Positions 22,679 to 33,928 of a stretch of 64,000 nucleotides of DNA are shown piece by piece. Position 1 is the stretch's first letter. Each line of letters begins with the position of its first letter. The notes under the pieces are model-generated. The model was not told the DNA's origin. It made no database searches and saw only the letters and a program-made list of their open reading frames with translations. This DNA comes from Bryopsis sp. KO-2023 (lineage: Eukaryota; Chlorophyta; Ulvophyceae; Bryopsidales; Bryopsidaceae): assembly GCA_030272585.1 (NCBI GenBank), contig BSYQ01000014.1:2046001-2110000 (forward strand), in the 5' to 3' direction. The translations under genes were made by a program, and so were the position numbers.

Positions 22679-25391
22679 TCAAGCTGCCCGATCCGCCGGT
22701 TTGGACAAAGCTGTCCTTAAATAGGCTGTTTTGTGTTCTTCAGTTTCTAGAGCATTCCATTTCGCTGCCTCGATTGTTACCACGATGGTTTTGGACCCCA
22801 TCCTGTCCAGCAAAGTTTGGATGATCCTGGTCTGCATTATGGCTGAGCCAATGGGCATTTGCGTGTTTCGAGTGAAATCTTTCAACTCGATGAGGTCGAT
22901 CGCCTGATTCAACTGATCCGTGTAGAACTCCAGGCAGAGCGCACCATCCTGTGTACCCCACAAAAAATAAAAATAAAATAAACAGGAAATAAAACATTGC
23001 AAGAAAAAAAAAGAGTCGATCAGGGTAGTTGATTCTCAGACAAGTTCCCCCCCACCCCCCGTGGGGGTGTCGTTTTCCTTCCACAGTGAGTGTTTAAGGG
23101 CAGCTTGAATAAAAAAGAAGAAAACATGTCTCAGGTTGAACTCTGATTTTCAGCAGTGATGGAAAAAAAGACAGGTTCCACAAAGAAGTATGTGGATAAT
23201 TTTGTTTAAAACGGGTAACTTGAACCACCCGAAAACATAACTAGGCATCCCTACTTGAGTGGTAAACTTCTGGTACAGTTTTCCAGGAACCGCTCCTTGC
23301 TGCAACAGCTTGGACAAGTATTTTCCAACTTCTTGGTGCAAAGCCGAGGGGGTGCTCTTTTGCTTTCTGATTTCCTCGTTCCAAACTTCCACGCAAGCCT
23401 GCAACAGCTCTTGAGAAGGGAAAACGAAACCCGGCTGCTCAAGTTTCAAAAGATAAACCTGGAGCAACAAACCAGCAATTAGAAAAAAATGAAATAAAAA
23501 AAACAGAGAGAGGAAGTCCATCCATTTTAAAAAGATAAGTTCGCAAGCATCGGGAAAATAACCAAACAAAAAAAAAGCGGAAAGAACCGACATGTTTTCA
23601 AAAGGGAAACTTGGAGTCATTTTCAACCCCCTTAAAAAAGGATGGAAAACGAAATACCAAAACCTGCAATGAGGGAGGTGGTGATTTTGGAGGGTCGACG
23701 CCTACCTGATGCAATCTGTAAAGGGCTGTGTGTGGAACTTTGACGTTCTGTGAGTCTGTCATGGAGGCGATTTCCTTGACGACGACATTCCACAGGTCCA
23801 AATTGCAAAACTCGAACAAGCCGAAACACCAAAGGATGTTGGCCAGATGCAGCGGAGAAAAAACGGACGGGCTCTCCATCACCCGCTTGGCAAATTTATC
23901 CAACAGCTCGAAGCCTGGGTGGAACGAAAAAGTGGCAAAGGAAAAGAGGACCGATTCGATCGCTTCGCTGTACATGCTGTGTGCGAGGCCGTTGAAAATT
24001 CTGACCGCGTTTTTCAGGAACTCCTCCCCCGGATGTTCACAAAACCTGATCATCGGCCACCAAACGAGTCAAAAAAACAACCAAACAAACAGACAATTAG
24101 CGATGTTGATGCGTGGTTGAAAAACATGGCCAGGTGTAAACGAAATTTAAACAAATACATTGCTGTCTTGTATCGACCCCATTGTGTCAGCTTTATTTGA
24201 GAAAACGGCCAGAACACAGTTAGAAGAAAACGAACAAAAAGCGAGGAGGGGTGAGACACTCACGTTGCTGAAGCGGAGATCATTCTGGTCAAAGCGGGCC
24301 ATGCACAGTCCATCCGTACGGAAAACCTCTCAATCCCTGCCCTCAGCAGGGCTGGGGGAAACCCAACGAAATCCAATTTCGCCAGAGACCACCCCAGCAA
24401 AGCAATTGCATCCGCACTCCAAACTTCCAGCGTATCCATCGCCTTCTGACAGACTCTGCGCAAAGCTTCCTCCCCGGGGGAAAACCCGAGTCTGACATAC
24501 GCCCACATCAACTGGGCCAGATCGAATGCGGGAAAAGGTTCCGGTTGGTGGGGTTGGAGGCCGGTCATCACATGCATGGTGCATGTTTTCAGAAACATAT
24601 CGGATGGCCTGTGGCCCATGGCTGCCAGGGCCCATACGGCTTCGGTGACTGACATGGAGGGGATGGGTCTGTCCATGTTGAACCTCATTTCCATCACTTC
24701 CACGGCTTTGTTGAGAACCTTTTCGCCTGGGATGTAGTCCAATCTTGCCATTGCCCACAGGGCTGTTGTGATTGCCTGGACAGAATGCATCCATTCAATA
24801 ATTGGGTAAAAAAAAGAAGTCCAAACGAAAAGCAAGTCACCCCAAAAATAGGTAACCACTCCAATAATTGATCAAAGGAACAATATATTGAGCTACACTT
24901 TCTGGTATTGAATGGGCATTAGGGCTGAGGGTGTTTGTTCACTCCCTGCCGCTGATGGGCAAATGCCTCCCTATGCAACCCACCCCCAGACTCGTTTCCT
25001 CCATCATTTGATAGGAAGCATAGATCATCGTATCCATGACTTCCACCGTCGGTTGAGCCCCCAATTTCGCCATAGCCCACATTATGTTCGCCAGCTGCTC
25101 CGGCTGGAAAATCCTCGCATTTTGGGCAGCCGTCAGTATCATTTCCGTGAACCCCGGGGCCTTCAGCACTTCGCATTTCTGGTCGAAGGTTTCAGCCAGG
25201 GTGGCCAATCTTGTGAATGCTGAAGTCAGATTATCCTCTGTCATGCAGAAGCCTTGCCCCTCCACGATTTTGAAAACATTGGCGGGGTTTCTGGCACCCG
25301 ATATTCGTTTTTCTATGAAGCAGGAATCCTGGGGGGCCCCCGGGGCCTCCCATGGCCGATCGCCACTCTTTCTACCTTGTTGATTCTTCAT
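22679..25391 (-). CDS. RAP-domain protein with FAST/OPR-like helical repeats, five exons, at least 577 aa
   Basis: Exons 24984-25391, 24264-24775, 23706-24045, 23255-23458 and 22679-22948 total 1,734 nt with phases 0, 2, 0, 0 in agreement. The body repeats the motif (L)AN-(I/L)WA-AKL: ANIMWAMAKLG, TALWAMARLD, EAVWALAAMG, AQLMWAYVRLG, LLGWSLAKLD, ANILWCFGLFE. These are typical of RAP/FAST-kinase-like and OPR-type organelle RNA factors. The last exon ends with a RAP-like segment (TIVVTIEAAKWNAL..EEHKTAYLRTAL). Such proteins usually act in chloroplast or mitochondrial RNA processing, stability or translation. The proposed start (25391) gives no obvious transit peptide, and an in-frame stop lies shortly upstream, so a further 5' exon with targeting sequence is likely. 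Confidence 0.82.
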
Positions 25392-26750
25392 CCCTGGCCG
25401 TCCTGATCGGCAATCGATATCACCATCCGCTTAGGGAGAAAAAAAGACAAAAAAAAGACTCACAGAAACTCACTTTTTTTTCCCAGCAACATAGCAATTG
25501 TCATTCATATTTTTGCAATATATTCTCCTTTGCAAGAAGTCATCTAAGAACCGTTTCAGCTAGGAGGATTGTGAATTTTGAGCATCGATTTGGGGTGTTG
25601 CAATGTAGCAAGTAGTGTTTCGATGTATGGAAAAACAGCAGTTTTGCTCGGTGCATAAAAGTAATAGGAATTATCTATATAATTCCTATACAGATATTAT
25701 AGGAATTCGACAGGGGCAGTACATAGCACTCGACTGGCATAATCACCGAAGACAAGACAATGCTACTAATCCAGACAAAAAGGTAACGGCAGAGGGAGGG
25801 AGATGTGAAACAACTAGAAAGCAATCCATTCATAGGACCAGTTGGATCATATAGGCCATGCTATCTCTATATATGTGTACTGAGAATTGTGGTACAGAAA
25901 GTGAAGGAAAAAAAGCCCTCATAAGTTAAGCTGCAGTTATCATTCACATGTGTATGTGTAACACACATTTTTAAAAGAGCTGCAAAGAAAAGCAAGCAAT
26001 CACCGACCCAAGTGTTCAATTTTCCGTGCTATATGTAGTTGTACTTGGCTGGGGTTGATTGGGCAAATAACCTCTACTGGACAATGACCCATCAAGAAGC
26101 CCAGTGAGAGTTTTCGACAGACAGGTATGCAGGACGACAGATGCAATACAGCTCATAGACCCCAGCTGGGTTTCTGATAAATAGACGATCCGTATTTTCT
26201 ACGTATTGCCCAATCGATAGGACTTCACTGGGTATATCAAGTAAAGGTTGAAACCCAGTTGATCATGAAAATCAACTGAAAGGTACTGGAGAAGCAAAAG
26301 AAAGCAAAATATCAAAGTCAGGAGTGGCAGTACCTCGCATCGCACCCGCTTTCACCATAACACCCTTACTTTCGTTCCCGATTGTGCAAGAAAACCACCC
26401 CAAGTGTCACACCTCTCCAAAGAAAGAGAGGAAGAGGGAGGGGGGGGGGAGGGAAGAGTTTGGTGGTTGAGGGATATCAGACTATCCACCTCTGATAAAA
26501 GAAAAACACACCTGGTGGAAAAGAGAAAAAAAAGCACCTGGATTTGAGAAAACGCACCAAGAAGTAAGCAGAACGAATATGTGGGAGGGCATGCATGCAC
26601 TCCTAAGGCAAAATTTTTGATGATATTTTTGAAGCATTTTTGAATGTCTACTTTTCCCAAGGATGTGAAATTTGACAAGGGGAAGGAGAAGAAGAACTAG
26701 AAAAACTACTCAACTCCTTGGAGAAAATTACATCCATACAAAAACAACCC
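25392..26750. other. Intergenic, no gene recognised
   Basis: 5' flank of the RAP gene. It has mixed A/T-rich sequence and a G-rich run near 26429. A missing first exon of the RAP gene may lie here, but none could be chosen. Confidence 0.4.
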
Positions 26751-27229
26751 GGAGTTAAGCGAGTGAAGACGGCAAAAGCCGGACAGGTAACTCACACACA
26801 GCGCTACAACGACAAGATAGGAAGGTATGTTTTGATAGAAAAACGACGACGACGACTGAAGGGTGCTGGGTGCGGGTTATGATTTCCACCAAGTCGTCTC
26901 GAATGTGAGAGGCGCGAAAAGGAGCCCCCCGCCCAACCGAAAAACAAGACGCACGCAACCCGAGGGTGGGAAACGCGGAGTTTTTTTTTCATCCACTCAA
27001 AACGCAGGACGACAGCGAGCTAATTTCCCACCCCCGGAAAGAAAAAATGAGCGTCGCGAGATGAAAACAAACGAGGAAAGGGTCTCCCTTGGGCGAGTGT
27101 TATCGAACCAAGGGATATTTCAAAGGAATCTCGAAGGGAAAACAGAGTGGAAACCAAACGAAAACGACCCCCCCCGACGACTTTGCGCGAAAACCACCAA
27201 AACGAGCTCCAAGAAAAAAGAACCCTGGT

Positions 27230-28016
27230 TCACTGGGGTAAAGAACGCTTTGAGGAAATAAAAGAGTGGTCAACGAGGTGATCCAGATTTCGGTAACGCT
27301 CCGCATGCACACGACTCGATATTTTTTCGACCAAACCGTTGAGTTTGGCGATAAGGAGGCGAAAGCAAAGAGAAATTTCGAACCCTCCACACCCCCCGTC
27401 CCCCCCGTTGGCTCCTCTGAACGGCGACGACAAAACTGACACCGCAAGGATAGGGGAAAAGCAAAACACCCGAAAAAACCCAAAGAGGCGCGAACACAAA
27501 ACAAAAAAAGAACCAAGCTTTCACTCGACGAAACGATGGACAGAAACGAACGACAATTCGATGAGAAACAGCTCAAGGCAACACTCACCTTTTATCGACC
27601 CACTCTTTTTCCTTTTTTTTTTCAAAAAGAAAAAACCGCGGTCGCTCCTTAACGAGAAGAGTGTTACTATTTTCCTTTTTTCTGTCAACGTCTTTCTGTA
27701 AGATTGTTTTGTTTCGTGTTTGTTTTTTTCTCCTTCTTTCCCTTCCTGCCCACCCAAAGAAAAGTCGATCGAAAGCAACTGCGTCTCGCCGCCCCAAAGA
27801 AACCGTCAAACTTGGACGACAAGTGAAATCGACCGAACGGATCGAGCGGGTTTTGTCGAGGACAGAATTTCTTTGTGCGATGTTGGCAAAGGTAAATTGA
27901 GATAAATGCCAGCAATGATTTATGTCGTACATCAGAATTGTGATTTCCCCACCAGTGGTCCATGGGTTGATAATCACAGCCAGTCGTGGATTGGAAGACA
28001 TTGCCCGAAAAATCAA
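27230..28016 (-). CDS. Possible gene in a CpG-rich stretch (low confidence)
   Basis: A strong donor (AAAAG|GTGAGT, exon edge 27589) follows an open minus-strand frame. In matching phase, an acceptor after GTCGCCGTTCAG (exon edge 27416) opens a frame with FRLLIAKLNGLVEKISSRVHAE.. that stops at 27230. The upstream exon start is not defined and its translation is Lys/Arg-rich. The same DNA is open on the plus strand (26863-27261), and composition alone (CpG-rich, few stops) could explain this. It may instead be a promoter or 5' UTR. Confidence 0.25.
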
Positions 28017-28767
28017 TCAATTTCCAGAATCGATCGAGGAAAAATCAATCAATCAAGACTCGATCAAGGAAAAGTCAAGTTAAGCTGCTGGATATTCCCT
28101 GTTGCTATGTCAGTCTTCAGTCAAAAGACATTCCTTGATCAGTACCAGGTCATGTTTTATCCAATATGATTCAACCAGTGATTTTTTTTAACAAACTATC
28201 CTGGCAAATGGATGCAGGAGATGACCAAACGGAATGAAAAAGAGAAGGGGGGGGGAGATTTCAAACGCTTAGATATGCTTAGATATTTCTTGTCAAAAGA
28301 TTGATACACACTAACATTCTCCACAGAGCACGACTTCTTCCACGTAGCTAACTGACACTCCTCTCGCCTTCTCCCCAAGACACCGCACTATTTTCCGCCG
28401 AAAAAAGCCGAAAAAAAACTAAATTCATACCAAGGAGGAAAAAAGCCCCATCATTTCCGCCACCACAAATAAAACCCCAGAAACTATGAATTATGATCTA
28501 ACAAAAAAGCCCCGAAAACGAAACAAGCACTGCATATATATATATATAGGTATCTGTTGGTGCATTCGGCTCAAGAATTTTCAACGTTCACCAGAAAAAC
28601 TGCCAGACGCCCCCCTTCACCAATAGAAAGACTTTTTTTTCTCCTTTTGAAAACATATGATATTGGTTTTCCCCTCCCTTGAGCAACAGAAAACACAAAG
28701 GGGGGGGTAGGGGGGGACCCCAGAAGAATCTGAAAAGCTAGAAACATTCACAGGCGATTGCACTTGC

Positions 28768-30187
28768 TTATCGCCGGCCGCGGCCTCTACCCCGACCACG
28801 ACCTCGTCCTCTTCCAACTGAAAAAAACAGAAAAAAATCCTTTTTCAATACATAATCAAGGGTAGCATCAAGCAACAATGTTTCTAAGGGCAACCCTGTT
28901 TTGGGTTATTTTACCATCCTTTTTGAACACAAAAATAAATAGGGAGTACAAATATATCACGCATATATAGTAAGCAGAACTCGATACCATAATTGTGAAC
29001 AATAAAATTCCTCGACTGATCGGCCTGGTTTGACAAAAAACAGGATTAAAAAAGGTAACCAACTTACAGTCTTTCTTGGGGAGCGAGGGGATGTTGAAAA
29101 AAAAAGCTTTGGTGTGGGGTGTGTAATTGACATGTTCTGGGGGGTGGGGGGGGGGATGTTGAAAAAAAAGAGCTTTGGTGTGGGGCGTGTAATTGACTCA
29201 TTCACCTGGTCTTTCGGGCCTCTTCGGTCTGATTTTGGGTTCGTCGATGTCCACCAGGAGAGTGTCGAGGTTCAAACTGTCCGGTAAAATGAAGTATCGA
29301 ATGTTGTTTCCTCGCAAGCTCAAGTGCTCCATGCTGACAGTGTTTTTACCCTTTGCGGTCAGCTTGACCGATTTCAAGTGTGTGTTCATTGCATTGTCTA
29401 CCCCTGTGGCACCAGAAAAGAAAGCCTTCAAGACGAGGTGTGGTTCTAGTGTGTGGATCGGGGAAAGAGAACAGAAAAGAAAACGTGACAAATTCCCATC
29501 CAAAGTGAACCCTGCTTGTATGGTTAAAATCTATGGTTCGTTCTTCTCCTACTCTTAATTATGAAAAAAAACCCAGAAAATTTCTCCAAAAGAAAAACAA
29601 AATCTGACTGCACTTTTTTACGCTTGTTTTCACACCCAAACCCAGGTTGAGCAGAAACCCACCACAAAATGAATGGAACAAAAAATAAATGCATGACACA
29701 CATCACCATAAAAAAAATATATATATATATATAAGCATCTGTTATATGGGTGTGAAACAATCAATGATTTTTTATTGATAGGAAAATGTAAACGATGTTT
29801 TGGTGTGTTACCGGTGATGGTTCCTTGAATAACGACACCATTCTTCAACTCAATTGTCACAGTTTCCCCCGACAGCTTCATCAAGAACCTTCATTCATAT
29901 CAATTTCAAAAAAAAAAAAAGGAAAACTTTATTCAATGCTTTTTCTTTTCAAAACAGAACACTGTGCCAGGGAATTTCCACTTGTGCCTGTGTCATTCAG
30001 TGCATAAACAACCTGAAAGAGCCTAACTTAATCTTTTAAGTCAAAGTCCAATTGATTTATCATCGATCGACGATTCGAGGAGGAGGGGGGGGCAAATCCC
30101 GTCGACGAAGGAGAGTGTGAGGTGGGGAAAAGCGTCGATCTCCCCCGCCGCCGGTTCAACCGGTTCATACCTCACTAACTTCACCAT
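28768..30187 (-). CDS. SNRPD1: Small nuclear ribonucleoprotein SmD1, four exons, 113 aa
   Basis: Exons 30171-30187 (17 nt coding: MVKLVR), 29812-29888, 29206-29403 and 28768-28817 join in frame (phases 2, 1, 1) to 342 nt. The protein follows SmD1 closely: [38 protein letters not shown], then [14 protein letters not shown] and LDTLLVD. These are the Sm1 and Sm2 motifs of the Sm fold. The final exon encodes a [15 protein letters not shown] tail, the arginine-dimethylation target that aids SMN/PRMT5-type assembly in other eukaryotes. SmD1 pairs with SmD2 in the heptameric ring of U1, U2, U4 and U5 snRNPs. Its presence fits the very intron-rich genome. The tail is shorter than in animals. Confidence 0.95.
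29089..29197. repeat. Local tandem duplication in SmD1 intron 3
   Basis: Two near-identical units of about 45 bases share GGATGTTGAAAAAAAA and GCTTTGGTGTGGGG(T/C)GTGTAATTGAC. They start near 29089 and 29154, giving a period of about 66 bp with a G-rich spacer. Confidence 0.8.
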
Positions 30188-32322
30188 CTTGAGATCCCAC
30201 CAGCGCAAACCCGAAAAAGGATACGCTACAAATCGAGCCTTCAAGTCTAAACGCTGGAGGGCTGCTTTTTGTCGGAGTATCAATTTAAAGCCCCAGAAAA
30301 GAGTGTACCGCATGATTCTGGCAGCCCGACATTCTGTCACGTATGTCAGACTGGTGCTTTTCCTCAAGAAGCCAGAAACCAACCTTTCGCACCACGTTCA
30401 GCGCACAAGCAACACAAGCCAGGAGGTGGTCGCTTTGTTTCCTGGATGTCGGCCCTTTTCGACTTCCAATCGTTTTTGACGGTGGTTCTCTTGACGATTT
30501 GCACATCCACTTTCATAAAGCTCAGGGCTCCGAATCTGTTCCGAGAGAAAACAGGGTACGCACAGTGAATTATCAAGGGTGGTGTTCGCATTCAATTGAG
30601 GCCAACCACGTTGGGGTATTGATATGCCCAATCATTGTCGGTTTGCTTCAAAATTCAAGAACTACAGGAAAAACAGAATATAAATTTGAGAAGGAAAAAA
30701 GAAATCAACAAGAAAAGGCTTGATATCTTTTTCTGAATTGCACCACTCGAATTAATTAATTTTTTTTTCATTTATTTCTGTAGATTCAAGGGTCTTCTTT
30801 GGAAGGCAGCAAGAATCGGTAGGTACCAATGTTAAATTTCCTTTTTTTTTCTTTGTATGTACCAGTCCAGTTGTTTTTTTTTGGGGGGGGGGAGAGAGGG
30901 ATTGGTGGGGTTCACCAGAACACGTTAATTTCTGATGAACGCAAAATAGAAATACGTTCATTTAAATAGTTAATCAAGGCAAAAACAACAACAATAATAA
31001 TTACAGTTGCAAATTAACTGGTGCAACGCTTTGGGGTGGCAGCTGTCAGGTGGAGTTAATAAAAAGCATGAAACAGTTTTTCGCAGTTGAGGTTTGTCGA
31101 TTTGGGGAATTTGTTTGGGTATTGTGGCTGTGAGAGTGTTCGAGCACTGAATCAAACATCATTATTAGTAATGGCCATATGTACTGGACGAGTCGCCCCT
31201 AATGAGCTCAATGGTAGGCTGCGTGCCCAAATGTCTGTTGTGGGGTTTTTCAGGGGAGAGATTATCTCCTTGGATCGGCGTCAGTTGTATGGGAATGGGA
31301 ATTGCCATTGCCTTTGGATTCGGAAAATGATGGGGTAGGCTTTTTTCCCTTTTCTTCACTTTTGTGAAGTCTAGGAGGTTTTAAAATCCTGTGCGAAATT
31401 CCAATGTAAAACAAAAAAAATGGAAATCGAGTGAGAACACCCAGAAGCCACCCAGGCACACCGCACCTGTCCAAGTTAATTGGCTGAAGAAAAAGATTTC
31501 AGGCTTTCCGAGGAGGGGGGGCTAGGTTTTCAGCTGGTGGTGCTTTGAAAAGAGGGAAAATGATGATGGAGGAAATGCATGTATGTTCTCTCCTTTATGA
31601 ACAATATTGGGGATGTGAATTTGTAACTTCTTTTCCTAAAAAAGAAAAACAAAAAGTGAAAAGAGCTTTGCCAAAAAATAAAAAGTGATGGGATGCAAAT
31701 TGAACGATGAAAAAGATTGGGAGGTAAACGGGGGCTAGATTTGGATAGATTTGATCGATGTGTTTTTTGTAATCAAAAAAGGTTTGAAACACTGGCTGAG
31801 TTGTGGGGGGTTCAGGGTTTTGCCAAACAATCCATTTCAAGAGAACGGACTGAAACCAAAGAGACTATTTTTTTTTGGCGGGGGAAATAGGGGCCATAAG
31901 AAGCAAATGGTAGGGACGGGTTGGTGCTAGAGCGAGCCACGTGTTTTCCTTTGGGGGAAAGGTGTAATAGAAATGAGACTTTTGACGTTCACTTGGTAAG
32001 GATTACCATAAAATCAAAATCATACGAGCAGAGAATCATGACAAGGAGTTTCGTCCCGAGATTTCCTGACCAGTCACCAGAAAGTTATCGTGAACACGTG
32101 GGCGTCTATGTAAATTATTACTAACAAAAATCTCACACGTTTTACGTATAAAAACACACAACCCAAGCAAGGAAACGAAACTACAGAGAGCTGCAACTAT
32201 CGGCAGCTCTCGCCTTTTTTGCACTCAGAGCCAGCACCAACAACCATGCCCAGCGGTATGAAAAACCTCTGTGCTCATAGCGCCACGGTGTCTTCAAGGT
32301 TTTTCTGGCGCATGAGCGAAAG
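30188..32322. other. Intergenic, no gene recognised
   Basis: It lies between the SmD1 5' end (-) and a plus-strand gene. It has a T/G run at 30876-30892. A small minus frame (31165-31359) with Ile-Pro repeats and a plus frame (31087-31338) have no supporting context. Confidence 0.45.
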
Positions 32323-33020
32323 ATGCTATTGTGTGTCGCAGATCAGAGCGTCGAGGTCATCTACCTCCGCCATCGCCTCAAAACCCTCCGCCGAGACTTC
32401 AAGGAGCTCCAGGGGGAGTTCGTGGCTCTCCGCCATCGTGGGAACGGCGCCCACGCTCGCGTCGAGAGCTTCCTTTACAGGATGCCCCCCACTCCCTCCC
32501 GCCGACCCAAGCCCACCCCCTCTCGCTTCGTCCGGTGGCTACGTGCCATCTGCTGCCTCCCGCCCTTCCCCGAAGAAGAGGAAGTATGGCAAGGGGAAGG
32601 TTCGTGGCTGCTCGGGGTCGAGGCCCAAAGGTACGTAAGCGCAGTTCGAACTGAAGTGAATTCACTTAGAATCAGCCGACAACAATTGCGTCTGTCCGCA
32701 GAAACTCGACGTTACACTTTAGTTTCCCTGGGAACCTTGCTTCTCAGGCTCCTGTCGCTGGTCGCTGGTGTTGGGGAACTTTCAAAGCTGTGGAATTTTC
32801 GAGATTTCCTTGCTGCGCAGCATGCTGGAGTTTCTGTCACTTGCTTTTACCGTTTCGCGAAACCGTTTCCTCGATCGAGGAGCGAAACCTGAGTAAGAAG
32901 TGGTGTTTCTTTTTTAACAGGCGTGGAAACACGTTCGTCACCCTGACCACCTCCATCAGCGAGCCCTCCACCCCTATCACCACCGCCGTAGAGCCCTCGC
33001 CAAGCCACCCTGGGGCTTAA
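32323..33020 (+). CDS. Small basic protein of unknown function, two exons, 135 aa
   Basis: Exon 32323-32630 ends at a strong donor (AAAG|GTACGTAAG). Exon 32921-33020 begins after TTTTTTAACAG and ends TAA. The phase (2 then 1) matches only this one of the three frames open here. Codons end strongly in G or C. Residues about 9-33 (VEVIYLRHRLKTLRRDFKEL) look like a short amphipathic or coiled-coil helix. Then come a Pro/Arg/Ser-rich stretch (PPTPSRRPKPTPSR), an acidic patch (PEEEEVW) and a Thr/Ser/Pro C-terminus. No family recognised. Another frame through the first exon would encode a Ser/Pro-rich protein with a KKRKYGKGK motif, so the frame choice is not certain. Confidence 0.5.
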
Positions 33021-33928
33021 TTTTTTTTTTTTTTCAATAATGGGGGTCTTGTAAAAGACAATTTTTAAACAGTTTTTTTTACTAATTTGTAAGTTTTTTT
33101 TGGGCATTTATTTTCGAGTTTCTGAATAAAGTTCCTGTTCGAAGAATCCAGCATTGACAGTTTCCTGTGAGTCTGACTATCCAGGATTGACAGTTTGGGC
33201 AGTTTGGGCAGTTTTTGCCGACAGTTTGGTGTGAGTCTGACAATCCAGCATTGAAGATTTGCTTGTGAGAGAAAGTCAATACCAAGGTTATGGTTGTAAA
33301 AAGGTCCGAGCGGCAGGGATGTGGGTTATTCTCAAAATTAGATAGAAAAGTCGCTCGTCCATTTGCTGTGTATTTTAATTTCATGCCATGCATGATTGGC
33401 CTCTCATTTCCATCTGCTGGGGAAAAAGAAAGTCACTTCTTCCCCCTATTGGACTAATAATTTGTCTGCTATGGAGAGAAACAACCCTTGTTTGCTTGAT
33501 CCATTTACATCATTTCGTACAAAACAAAAGAAAGAAACACATGTGTGTATGTGCTCTTTGATTCGCCCCACTTCCTACCCGCCCATCACTTTTCCCTGAC
33601 AAGAATTTGCTTGCCAAAGATATATACTTTTCTCCCCCATTTTCTTCTCTCCCTGAACTACCCATTCTCCCCCCCAAAAAAATTCTGACTCTCTTTTTTG
33701 GAATGTCAGTGTTGGCTGCAGCAATTTGCGCTGGGCCTGATCCAGCTTCTGTTCACAAATTGGTGAAATCGTCTCCACGCACTCCAAACCCATCTGATCA
33801 TTCTTTTAAATTTGCTTTTGGAGCCTCCCTCCTTTTTTATGCCAGGAAGGGATCTGTCGACTTCTCTTGTACCTCTTTTCACGAACCCTCTTCGGGTTTT
33901 TTTTAATATATTAGTGATGGGGGGGGGT
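33021..33928. other. Convergent intergenic region
   Basis: It lies between 3' ends of a plus and a minus gene. Apart from the short repeat at 33145-33255 nothing is recognised. Confidence 0.5.
33145..33255. repeat. Interrupted direct repeat with CAGTTTGGG sub-repeats
   Basis: GACAGTTT(CC/GG)TGTGAGTCTGAC(T/A)ATCCAG occurs at about 33156-33185 and 33220-33250. Between them CAGTTTGGG is repeated. AATCCAGCATTGA flanks both ends. Confidence 0.75.
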
